This document shows positions 47,296-54,853 of a stretch of 55,588 nt of DNA, one piece after another (position 1 is the first letter of the stretch; each line of letters opens with the position of its first letter). Below the pieces are notes generated by a model, which saw only the letters and a list, made by a program, of their open reading frames with translations, was not told the origin of the DNA and did not search any database. The stretch is from Muribaculaceae bacterium. GTDB taxonomy: Bacteria; Bacteroidota; Bacteroidia; Bacteroidales; Muribaculaceae. Location: assembly GCA_029068655.1 (NCBI GenBank), contig JAIECF010000254.1, positions 1 through 55,588 on the forward strand. The letters run 5' to 3'. Made by a program: the position numbers and the translations under genes.

Positions 47296-48681
47296 TTATA
47301 CTGTCTGCTGCTTGAGTTTTTCTACATAAGCATCTATACGATGAAGCTCACCGGGTATATCAATGCCCTGTGGACAGTGTGGTGAGCACTGTCCGCATCC
47401 TATGCAATGGCTTGCCTGGCGAAGTTTCGGTACAGAACGGTCATATCCGACAAGATATGCCCTTCTCGCTTTAGCATAGTTGGGTGACTGACTCGATGTC
47501 GGGAGATTATCCTCGTTTACACACTTATTGTAGTGAAGAAGGTTGGCAGGAATATCGATGCCGTACGGGCATGGCATACAGTATTTACAGTCATTGCATG
47601 GTATGGTAGGATACTGCATCATCAGGTCTGCCGTCTCATGGAGGAATGCGAATTCGTCATCCGTCAGGGCCTTGAGCGGACTGTAAGTCTTGAGATTGTC
47701 TTCAAGATGCTCCATGTATGTCATCCCGCTCAAGACGGTAAGCACGTCAGGGTATGATCCTGCATATCGGAACGCCCAGGAAGCTACACTCTGTTCAGGC
47801 TCTCGTTGCAGCAGCCGATTGGCGATATGATCAGGCACTTTTGCAAGCCTGCCTCCGAGAAGTGGTTCCATTATCACTGCAGGAATACCTCGCTTCTGAA
47901 GCTCATTGTAGAGATATTCCGCATTAGTGTTTCTTGGATTAAGTTCCTTTGAGTGCTGCCAGTCAAGATAGTTGAGCTGTATCTGCACGAAATCCCATTT
48001 GTATTTGTCATTATGCTCCAGAAGCCAGTCGAATACCTCTATGTCTCCGTGGTATGAAAATCCGAGATTCCTGATCCGGCCTTCCTCACGTTCATGAAGA
48101 AGGAAATCAAGTACCCCATTGTCTAAATACCGTGCTTGGAGATTCTCCATTCCTCCCATTCCAACCCCATGAAGAAGCAGATAGTCAATATAATCGGTCT
48201 TCAACTCCTTCATTGAATTATGATACATATCGATCGAAGCTTCTCTCGAAAAGGTCTGGGGCGCGAAATTGGATAGCTTGGTAGCGATGAAGTAACTTTC
48301 GCGCGGATGACGGCTCAAGGCGATTCCTGTCGCTCCTTCTGATTTTCCTCTGCAATATGCCGGTGACGTGTCGAAGTAATTCACTCCATGTTCAAGTGCC
48401 GTGTCGACGAGCCTGTTGACCATTTCCTGATCAATCTCTTCTTCACCTTCATCACCGCCTTCGACCGGTTTGGTCGGCCAACGCATGCAGCCATAACCGA
48501 GGATTGATACCTTATCTCCTGTCGTCGGATTTATTCGGTATGTCATCTCCCCTTCCTTTGATTCCAAAAAGGTTGTAGCTGTGTTTTCGGCTTTCTTACA
48601 TCCTGTCATCGCTAGTCCTGCAAGTGTTCCTCCGATTCCCAGTCTTTTAAGAAATTCACGCCTGTCTATATTGTTGCTCAT
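47296..48681 (-). CDS. Aldo/keto reductase with C-terminal ferredoxin domain, Tat signal
   Basis: A 461-residue protein. A Tat signal (DRREFLKRLGIGG, residues 6-18) ends in a lipobox-like LAMTGC. An aldo/keto reductase barrel (about 45-340) follows, with YFDTSPAYCRGKSEGATG holding the catalytic tyrosine. Two Cys clusters, CNDCKYCMPCPYGIDIP and CIGCGQCSPHCPQGIDIP, lie near the end and would hold 4Fe-4S centres. Export before folding its cofactors would need Tat. The substrate is unknown. It lies 86 bases after the fused ferredoxin gene and may receive electrons from it. Confidence 0.88.
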   Translation of the reverse strand: MSNNIDRREFLKRLGIGGTLAGLAMTGCKKAENTATTFLESKEGEMTYRINPTTGDKVSILGYGCMRWPTKPVEGGDEGEEEIDQEMVNRLVDTALEHGVNYFDTSPAYCRGKSEGATGIALSRHPRESYFIATKLSNFAPQTFSREASIDMYHNSMKELKTDYIDYLLLHGVGMGGMENLQARYLDNGVLDFLLHEREEGRIRNLGFSYHGDIEVFDWLLEHNDKYKWDFVQIQLNYLDWQHSKELNPRNTNAEYLYNELQKRGIPAVIMEPLLGGRLAKVPDHIANRLLQREPEQSVASWAFRYAGSYPDVLTVLSGMTYMEHLEDNLKTYSPLKALTDDEFAFLHETADLMMQYPTIPCNDCKYCMPCPYGIDIPANLLHYNKCVNEDNLPTSSQSPNYAKARRAYLVGYDRSVPKLRQASHCIGCGQCSPHCPQGIDIPGELHRIDAYVEKLKQQTV

Positions 48682-48767
48682 CTTAGATATTTCGTTTAGG
48701 GTATAAGTAACTGACTTTCGAAACCTCTCATCGGTTGATTGTCAGTGATTATTATTGGCTATATTAT

Positions 48768-50303
48768 TTATATTTGGCGATGATTCTCATGGCCCTCTAC
48801 ATAAATGGCGCTGAAGGGTCGTGAGGGACAGAGGTTTTCGCAAGCACCACATCCGATACATTTCTCTGTGTTTACTGCCGGTATTTTAAGACCATTATCA
48901 GATTCTACCATAGTGATGGCTCCTGTAGGACAGTGGCGTGCACAGTTGCCGCATTCAACACCGTCGGTCACAGGCACGCAGTTTTCCTTTATCCATACTG
49001 CATGTCCTATCTGGATTGATGACTTTTCGGCTGTGTCGAGGGGCTTGATAGCTCCTGTCGGGCATACATCCGAGCATTGTGTACATTCAGGTCGACAATA
49101 GCCCCGTTCGTATGATGATTCCGGTTGCATGAAGTTTTCGATGTCGGTCTGTGGACGAAGAACGCCATTGGGGCAAGCCGAGATGCATAGCTGGCAGGCC
49201 GTACAGTGCTGGTGCAGATTACGAAGGCTTACAGCTCCGGGAGGCGCGATTCGGGTCTTACGCTCCGGAATCTGCTTATCCTCAATCGCTGCGAGTCCAC
49301 CGTCGACCACCTTGTCGGCTGCCGACATGGCAACTGTAGCACTGATCACCGCTCCTGTGGAGAGGAACTGACGTCTGCTTCCATCCAAATTTGATGCCTT
49401 TACTTCATCATCATTTCCTGATTTAAGTCCTACGTACTTGTAAGAGAGAGCATTCTTATTGCACTTGCCAATGCAGTCGAAACATGCCACGCATCGTGAA
49501 TAATCAATCTGATGGTTAGGAATGTCGATACATGCGCTTTTGCAGTTACGCGAACAAAGCTTGCAGTCTACGCATTTGGACCGGTCAATTACTATTCTGA
49601 AAAGCGCGAAACGGGAGAAGAACCCGAGCACTGTGCCAACCGGACAGATGGTGTTGCAGTATGTGCGTCCGTTGCGCCAAGCGAGAAGAGCGAGTATTAC
49701 AAGAGTGGAGATAGCCACTACGAGCACTCCATAACCCTTACTCCAGAATTCAATCTGATAGAAAGCAAAACTGTTGTGAGTTTCAGCCCATGAAGCAAGG
49801 AGATTATTTCCCCAAATCCATACAGGTTGCAGGATGCTTGAGACTATGCGGCCATATGCGCTGTAGGGAGCGAGTATGGCAACCATCGAACTGATTCCGG
49901 CTATGAGCGACACCACCATCACCGCGAGCAAGGCATAACGGAGTATGCTTTTAGCCTTGGAAAATGAATAACGGTTCTTTTTTGCCTTCTTGCCAAACCA
50001 AGCCACCCCATCCTGCATGATGCCGAGCGGACATATCACAGAGCAATAGAGGCGCCCGAAAAGGATAGTAAGAATTAGGAGTCCAACAATTACAAGCACA
50101 TTGAGCGATAGAACAGCTGGAAGGAACTGAATTTTCGCCATCCAGCCAAAAAGGGTTTGCCATGTACCGGTGAAGTCAAGAAAGAGTGGGGTTATAAGGA
50201 GTATGCTAACAATAGCCAGCAAACGTCTTAGCACTTTTAGGGGATTACTTACAGACTTCTTTTTACTCTTATGCTGATGATCTGATTTTTCGTTAATTTC
50301 CAT
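48768..50303 (-). CDS. NapH/NapG-like fused membrane ferredoxin
   Basis: A 511-residue protein. Residues 1-230 carry four or five membrane helices and two NapH-type motifs, CSVICPLG (87-94) and CNTICPVG (216-223). Two 4Fe-4S clusters follow (Cys from 244 and from 271). An internal twin-arginine stretch SRRQFLSTGAV (309-319) leads into a NapG-like part with four more Cys motifs (367, 407, 451, 482). This looks like a NapH and a NapG fused in one chain that passes electrons from quinol to periplasmic partners. It is the first gene of a run with the aldo/keto reductase. Confidence 0.85.
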   Translation of the reverse strand: MEINEKSDHQHKSKKKSVSNPLKVLRRLLAIVSILLITPLFLDFTGTWQTLFGWMAKIQFLPAVLSLNVLVIVGLLILTILFGRLYCSVICPLGIMQDGVAWFGKKAKKNRYSFSKAKSILRYALLAVMVVSLIAGISSMVAILAPYSAYGRIVSSILQPVWIWGNNLLASWAETHNSFAFYQIEFWSKGYGVLVVAISTLVILALLAWRNGRTYCNTICPVGTVLGFFSRFALFRIVIDRSKCVDCKLCSRNCKSACIDIPNHQIDYSRCVACFDCIGKCNKNALSYKYVGLKSGNDDEVKASNLDGSRRQFLSTGAVISATVAMSAADKVVDGGLAAIEDKQIPERKTRIAPPGAVSLRNLHQHCTACQLCISACPNGVLRPQTDIENFMQPESSYERGYCRPECTQCSDVCPTGAIKPLDTAEKSSIQIGHAVWIKENCVPVTDGVECGNCARHCPTGAITMVESDNGLKIPAVNTEKCIGCGACENLCPSRPFSAIYVEGHENHRQI

Positions 50304-50342
50304 ATAAGTTGTTAGGTTCTAAATTAGTTTTGCTTTCAGAGA

Positions 50343-50372
50343 CAAAGTTAATAAAAAAATACTGATTTCAAA
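50343..50372 (-). promoter_or_regulatory. Promoter of the fused ferredoxin gene
   Basis: On the minus strand, TTTG (50369-50372), an 18-base spacer and TAACTTTG (50343-50350). Both elements are exact, though the spacer is one or two bases short. The start codon is 39 bases downstream. Confidence 0.55.
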
Positions 50373-50527
50373 AACTTATGATGAAAATTATGGTTAATTC
50401 TACTATTTTCACATGTCTCTTTCATTTCTAAGATCTGTCCTTTGGCTTCATCACGCAAAGAGCGCGGAGAGGGTGGGGACACTGTTGCAGCTGAGATTCG
50501 TTGGTCGCAGAATGCGAAAGTCTAAAT

Positions 50528-50567
50528 AAAAGAGGTGTTTCTTCTGATGGTAGAAACAGCTTCTTTT
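50528..50567 (+). terminator. Hairpin terminator upstream of the RNA promoter
   Basis: AAAAGAGGTGTTTCT (50528-50542) pairs with AGAAACAGCTTCTTTT (50552-50567), with one bulge and a 9-base loop. It lies at the stop of a 38-codon plus-strand frame (50413-50529, MSLSFLRSVLWLHHAKSAER...) which I do not call as a gene. It insulates the RNA promoter from upstream transcription. Confidence 0.5.
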
Positions 50568-50589
50568 AATATTCAAAAATGGTGAAATA

Positions 50590-50621
50590 TTTGGTATATT
50601 GGGGAATTATTGCTAAATTTG
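50590..50621 (+). promoter_or_regulatory. Consensus promoter of the structured RNA / helicase transcript
   Basis: TTTG at 50590-50593, a 20-base spacer and TAAATTTG at 50614-50621: an exact match in both elements and in spacing. Transcription should start near 50627, two bases before the closing helix of the folded RNA. Confidence 0.75.
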
Positions 50622-50626
50622 CAATC

Positions 50627-50925
50627 GAACCCCACGATGCGCGGTGCCTCGGAGGAGGACTGACACCGGGTATTGGGCGGTTCGTTTACATATGAAAGGC
50701 GTTTACTGCGCTTTATTTCTTGGCCGTTCGAAACTACCACCTTTGAATAGCAACCAAGGATGAAGCAATAGTAGATGCCCTCGGGTACGTATATGTATCA
50801 TTCCGACTCAGTCCTTTCGGATTGAGAAGGCAAATTCTACATATGCATACATCGTGGGGTCATTCTACCATTGCTCATTCAGTTGCTAGGGCTGTGGTAG
50901 GCCTCGAACGGCGGAATGAGCTGGT
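50627..50925 (+). ncRNA. Large pseudoknotted RNA upstream of the helicase locus
   Basis: The strand is set by the promoter at 50590-50621. ACCCCACGATG (50629-50639) pairs exactly with CATCGTGGGGT (50850-50860) and closes a 232-base domain. Inside are a hairpin from CGGTG/CACCG (50642-50646/50664-50668), AAAGGCG/CGCTTT, GTAGATGCC paired with GGCA and TCTAC (50771-50779/50829-50840), and CTCAGTCC/GGATTGAG (50807-50814/50819-50826). GCCGTTCGA (50723-50731) matches TCGAACGGC (50904-50912), outside the closing helix. CTACCA/TGGTAG and GCTCATTC/GAATGAGC interleave at 50865-50921 as an H-type pseudoknot. It lacks the marker sequences of tmRNA, RNase P RNA and SRP RNA. Whether it is a separate RNA or a leader is open. 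Confidence 0.6.
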
Positions 50926-50973
50926 GAGTGGCTCCCGTCTTTCGTTTAGGATCAATCAAAACAATTTGCCATA

Positions 50974-51005
50974 AGGAGCTGATGGCTTAGAAAGCATGTG
51001 CTCCT
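50974..51005 (+). promoter_or_regulatory. Hairpin covering the Shine-Dalgarno of the helicase gene, with two minigenes
   Basis: AGGAGC (50974-50979), part of the Shine-Dalgarno AAGGAG, pairs exactly with GCTCCT (51000-51005). GCTT pairs with AAGC inside. The SD is ideally spaced for ATG GCT TAG at 50982-50990, a two-codon frame, and far from the helicase ATG at 51008. A second frame, ATG TGC TCC TGA (50996-51007), ends directly at that ATG. The arrangement suggests translational control, but no experiment supports it. Confidence 0.45.
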
Positions 51006-51007
51006 GA

Positions 51008-54000
51008 ATGGAAATCATAGACAATATAAACAAGACACTCAAAGAGGATATGATTGCCACCTTGCGTTCCGGCTCTAAGGTGGCGATTGCCGCGTCAAGT
51101 TTCTCTATCTATGCTTTCCAGGAATTGAAGGAACAGTTAAGCGATATATCAGAACTGCGTTTTATCTTCACATCACCTTCATTCATAACAGAAAAGACGG
51201 ACAAACAGAAACGAGAGTTTTATATACCTCGGCTGAATCGTGAACGGGACCTTTATGGCTCGGAGTTTGAAATCAAGCTCCGCAATGAACTGTCGTTGAA
51301 AGCTGTTGCAAAGGAATGTGCTGATTGGATCCGGAAGAAAGTATGCTTCAAGTCCAACCGTACCAATGCCGGAATGCCGGCTTTTGCCACTGTGGATGAT
51401 ACTACGTATATGCCACTCAATGGTTTTACTACGGTGGAACTTGGCTGTGAACGTGGCAATCAACTTGCAACTGCCATCAACAAGTTAGAAGCTCCATTCT
51501 CTCAACAGTATCTGCAAATCTTTAATCAGATATGGAATGATAGTGGTCAGTTGCAGGTCGTAACAGAGCAGGTGCTTGACAACATTACAAACGCTTATAA
51601 GGAAAACTCCCCGGAGTTTATCTATTTTGTTACTCTATACAATATTTTCAGTGAGTTCCTTGAAGATATTTCTGAGGATGTATTGCCTAATGAGGCAACC
51701 GGTTTCAAGTCAAGCGTAATATGGAATAAACTATACAATTTCCAACGTGACGCAGCTCTCGCTATCATCAATAAGTTGGAAAAGTATAACGGTTGCATAC
51801 TTGCCGATTCCGTAGGTCTCGGAAAGACGTTTACAGCACTTTCTGTCATCAAATATTACGAGAATCGTAATAAGTCTGTTCTCGTTCTCTGCCCGAAGAA
51901 ACTTCACGACAACTGGGTTACTTACCGTTCCAACTATAAGAATAATCCCCTTGTTGCTGACCGCTTGCGATATGACATACTCTATCATACCGACCTTTCA
52001 CGTCAGTCAGGGCAAAGCAATGGTCTCGATCTTGAACATATAAACTGGGGTAACTACGACCTCGTTGTCATAGACGAGAGCCACAACTTCCGTAACGGAG
52101 GCAAAGTCACCACAGATGAGAATGACGAGAATCCCCGTGAGAACCGCTATCTCCAGTTGATGAACAAGGTAATCCGTGCCGGAGTCAAGACTAAGGTACT
52201 GATGTTATCAGCTACTCCTGTCAACAACCGCTTCAACGACTTGCGCAACCAGCTCGCGCTTGCCTACGAAGGCGACAGTTCTCAAATGGATGCAAAGTTA
52301 AAGACCACAAGCTCGCTTGACGATATTTTCCGGCAAGCTCAGACGGCTTTCAACAAGTGGTCGAAATATCCTGCAGAGCAACGTACCACCAGCACCCTTC
52401 TGGAGATGCTGAACTTCGACTTTTTTGAAGTTCTCGATAGTGTCACCATAGCCCGTAGCCGAAGGCATATCGAACAGTATTATGACACTTCTGACATAGG
52501 TAAATTTCCAGAGCGTCTTAAACCTCTTTCAAAGGTTCCCAAACTCACGGATCTTTCAAAGACGGTTGACTTCAACGATATTTTTGTCAGTGTAAGTGAG
52601 CTGAATCTTGCTATCTATACCCCATCCGACTTTATTCTTCCGAGTAAACTGGATAAGTACACCGAACCCCGTGAAGACGGACGTTTCGGTAATCTTTCAC
52701 GTGTCGGACGTGAGCGCGGTATCCGTCAGCTTATGAGTATCAACCTGCTCAAGCGTCTTGAAAGTTCCGTCAATTCATTCCGTCTGACACTGGAGAGAAT
52801 CAGGAAATACATAGCCACAACGATTGATGCTATTGACAGTCTGACGGCCCGACAGACAGAGACTTCAATGGTGTGCGACTATGATTTCTCATATGGTCTT
52901 GATTTTGATGAACGGGAAGATACCGTATTCATCGGAAATAAGAAGACCAAGATTGCTTTGGAGGATATGGATTATATCCAGTGGCGCAGTTATCTTTCAA
53001 AAGATCTTGACAATCTCAATACCCTCCTTTTCATGCTCGGTGATATTACGCCGGAACATGATAGCAAGCTTCAGATGCTCCTTGATGTAATTAGGGAAAA
53101 GTTTAACAATCCTATCAATGACGAGAACAAGAAAGTCATAGTGTTTACTGCTTTTTATGATACAGCCCAATACATATATGAGAATATTGCACCACTTATC
53201 AAAGAACGGACAGGACTTAACACTGCACTCGTATCAGGTGATATTGAAGCCAGGTCTACATTGAAACTCCGAGAAAAGTTGGATTTCAATAAAGTCCTGA
53301 CTCTGTTCTCTCCAGTCTCGAAAGATAAGGCTACCTTATATCCTAATCTCAATGAGGAAATTGATGTATTGATAGCCACAGATTGTATTTCCGAGGGTCA
53401 GAATCTTCAGGATTGCGACTATCTTATCAACTACGATATTCACTGGAACCCGGTGCGAATAATCCAGCGTTTCGGACGAATTGACCGTATAGGTTCCCGA
53501 AACGAGAAGATTCAGCTTGTCAATTTCTGGCCTGATATGGATCTTGACGACTACATAAACCTGAAGGGTCGTGTCGAGGCACGAATGAAAGTTTCGGTGC
53601 TGACCGCAACCGGCGATGATAATCCGCTGACAATCGAAGAGCAAGGTGATTTGAAGTATCGCCGTGACCAGTTGGAGAGGTTGAAGGAGGAAGTAGTGGA
53701 CATCGAGGAAATGAGTACAGGAGTCTCAATTATGGATTTGGGTCTAAATGAGTTCCGTCTTGACCTCCTTGAATATATGCGAAGCGGTGTTGACATAGAG
53801 CATACTCCGATGGGGCTTAATGCCCTGACCTCCGCACGGAAAGATGCGCCACAGGGGGTAATATTCGTTTTGAAAAACCGAAACAACGACATCAATATAG
53901 ACAAGAAGAACCGGCTACATCCGTTCTATATGGTCTATATTTCCAAAGATTCCGATGTAATAGTCAATCATCTTGATCCGAAAGGGATGCTTGACCGTAT

Positions 54001-54250
54001 GCGTCAGCTATGCCGTGGTAAGTCAGAGCCGATACCCGATTTGTGCCGAAGGTTTAATGCCGAGACCCGTGACGGACAGCGAATGGGTACATATTCACGA
54101 TTGCTTGGCGATGCTATATCTTCACTAATTAAGGTGAAGGAATCCAGCGATCTATTCTCCTTCCTCGATGGCGATAGCGGCTCATTGTTCGGCAACGAGG
54201 TTAAGGGCCTTGATGATTTTGAACTGATTTGTTTCCTGATAATCCGATAG
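51008..54250 (+). CDS. SNF2-type helicase with N-terminal PLD-like domain
   Basis: A 1080-residue superfamily 2 ATPase. Residues 1-240 resemble the phospholipase-D-like domain found in front of such helicases (AIAASSFSIYAFQELKE), but no HxKxxxxD motif is visible, so it is probably not a nuclease. The helicase core has LADSVGLGKT (motif I, near 269), VVIDESHNFRN (II, near 355) and MLSATPVNNR (III). After a long insertion come VIVFTAFYDTAQYI (IV), ATDCISEGQNLQDCDYLINYD (V) and RIIQRFGRIDRIGS (VI, near 822). DUF4391 follows 3 bases later. This pair is found in multi-gene restriction-like defence loci; that role here is inference. Confidence 0.85.
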   Translation: MEIIDNINKTLKEDMIATLRSGSKVAIAASSFSIYAFQELKEQLSDISELRFIFTSPSFITEKTDKQKREFYIPRLNRERDLYGSEFEIKLRNELSLKAVAKECADWIRKKVCFKSNRTNAGMPAFATVDDTTYMPLNGFTTVELGCERGNQLATAINKLEAPFSQQYLQIFNQIWNDSGQLQVVTEQVLDNITNAYKENSPEFIYFVTLYNIFSEFLEDISEDVLPNEATGFKSSVIWNKLYNFQRDAALAIINKLEKYNGCILADSVGLGKTFTALSVIKYYENRNKSVLVLCPKKLHDNWVTYRSNYKNNPLVADRLRYDILYHTDLSRQSGQSNGLDLEHINWGNYDLVVIDESHNFRNGGKVTTDENDENPRENRYLQLMNKVIRAGVKTKVLMLSATPVNNRFNDLRNQLALAYEGDSSQMDAKLKTTSSLDDIFRQAQTAFNKWSKYPAEQRTTSTLLEMLNFDFFEVLDSVTIARSRRHIEQYYDTSDIGKFPERLKPLSKVPKLTDLSKTVDFNDIFVSVSELNLAIYTPSDFILPSKLDKYTEPREDGRFGNLSRVGRERGIRQLMSINLLKRLESSVNSFRLTLERIRKYIATTIDAIDSLTARQTETSMVCDYDFSYGLDFDEREDTVFIGNKKTKIALEDMDYIQWRSYLSKDLDNLNTLLFMLGDITPEHDSKLQMLLDVIREKFNNPINDENKKVIVFTAFYDTAQYIYENIAPLIKERTGLNTALVSGDIEARSTLKLREKLDFNKVLTLFSPVSKDKATLYPNLNEEIDVLIATDCISEGQNLQDCDYLINYDIHWNPVRIIQRFGRIDRIGSRNEKIQLVNFWPDMDLDDYINLKGRVEARMKVSVLTATGDDNPLTIEEQGDLKYRRDQLERLKEEVVDIEEMSTGVSIMDLGLNEFRLDLLEYMRSGVDIEHTPMGLNALTSARKDAPQGVIFVLKNRNNDINIDKKNRLHPFYMVYISKDSDVIVNHLDPKGMLDRMRQLCRGKSEPIPDLCRRFNAETRDGQRMGTYSRLLGDAISSLIKVKESSDLFSFLDGDSGSLFGNEVKGLDDFELICFLIIR

Positions 54251-54253
54251 CTT

Positions 54254-54853
54254 ATGTTAGGACTTCCGCAATCTACCGAAGTGAAACGACCGCTTCCAAA
54301 GGCACAGATCTTTAAGCGGTTCGACTGGACTCCATCGCAACGCGAACGGTTCGATGCCGAGGTGTCGCGTCTTGACTTCGTGAATTGGATTTCACCTCGC
54401 ACTGTTCCAGCTATTGCCGCCGGAAACGAAGTGAACGAAATATTTGTTGTGGAAGTCTCGCTCAAATCACGCGACTTCGACATAAAGGTAATTCAACTTC
54501 TTACTAAGTATATTCCTCAGCGCATTGTCTATCTTTTGCGCTACGAAGACGAAACAATGCTTGCCATTTATCACACTAAACTATTTACCGCTCCGTGGCG
54601 AGCTACTGACGACATTACTCTGCCATTGTCAGGACTCAATCTTGATGCCGTTTGGGAAAATATTGTTTCCTCAATCGGTCAGTTCTCAATTGAGCGAGAC
54701 AAGTCGCTTTCAGAGCAAATCAAAATTGACGAGGAACGAGCCAAACTTGAGCGACAGATTGCTGCGTTGGAGCGTCAGATGAAAGTCACTAAACAGCCTC
54801 GCCGTAAGCGTGAGTTATTCGTTGAACTGCAAAGACTCAGAGGAATTAAATGA
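54254..54853 (+). CDS. DUF4391 family protein
   Basis: A 199-residue soluble protein. The body (1-140) matches DUF4391: LGLPQSTEVKRPLPKAQIFKRF, VNWISPRTVPA and EIFVVEVSLKSRDFD. A charged coiled coil (about 150-199, ERAKLERQIAALERQMK) ends it. Proteins of this type recur directly after PLD/SNF2-type helicases and before methyltransferase or restriction genes. The biochemical role is unknown. It starts 3 bases after the helicase stop and overlaps the next gene by 4 bases (ATGA), so all three are translationally linked. Confidence 0.8.
   Translation: MLGLPQSTEVKRPLPKAQIFKRFDWTPSQRERFDAEVSRLDFVNWISPRTVPAIAAGNEVNEIFVVEVSLKSRDFDIKVIQLLTKYIPQRIVYLLRYEDETMLAIYHTKLFTAPWRATDDITLPLSGLNLDAVWENIVSSIGQFSIERDKSLSEQIKIDEERAKLERQIAALERQMKVTKQPRRKRELFVELQRLRGIK

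Larger units (their letters stand above)
50304..51007. other. 704-base gap before the helicase locus
   Basis: Holds the ferredoxin promoter (50343-50372) and a possible 38-codon frame with a hairpin (50413-50567). It also holds a consensus plus-strand promoter (50590-50621), a large folded RNA (50627-50925) and a hairpin over the Shine-Dalgarno of the helicase gene (50974-51005). No tRNA, integrase or known RNA gene is visible. Confidence 0.7.

Noticed and set aside
50627..50925. tmRNA, RNase P RNA, SRP RNA, group I/II intron or retron RNA
   Set aside because: No tRNA-like end, no conserved RNase P core sequence, no SRP loop, no intron core and no reverse transcriptase nearby.
54004..54483. 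159-codon minus-strand frame over the helicase/DUF4391 junction
   Set aside because: It is antisense to two well-supported genes and resembles no protein.
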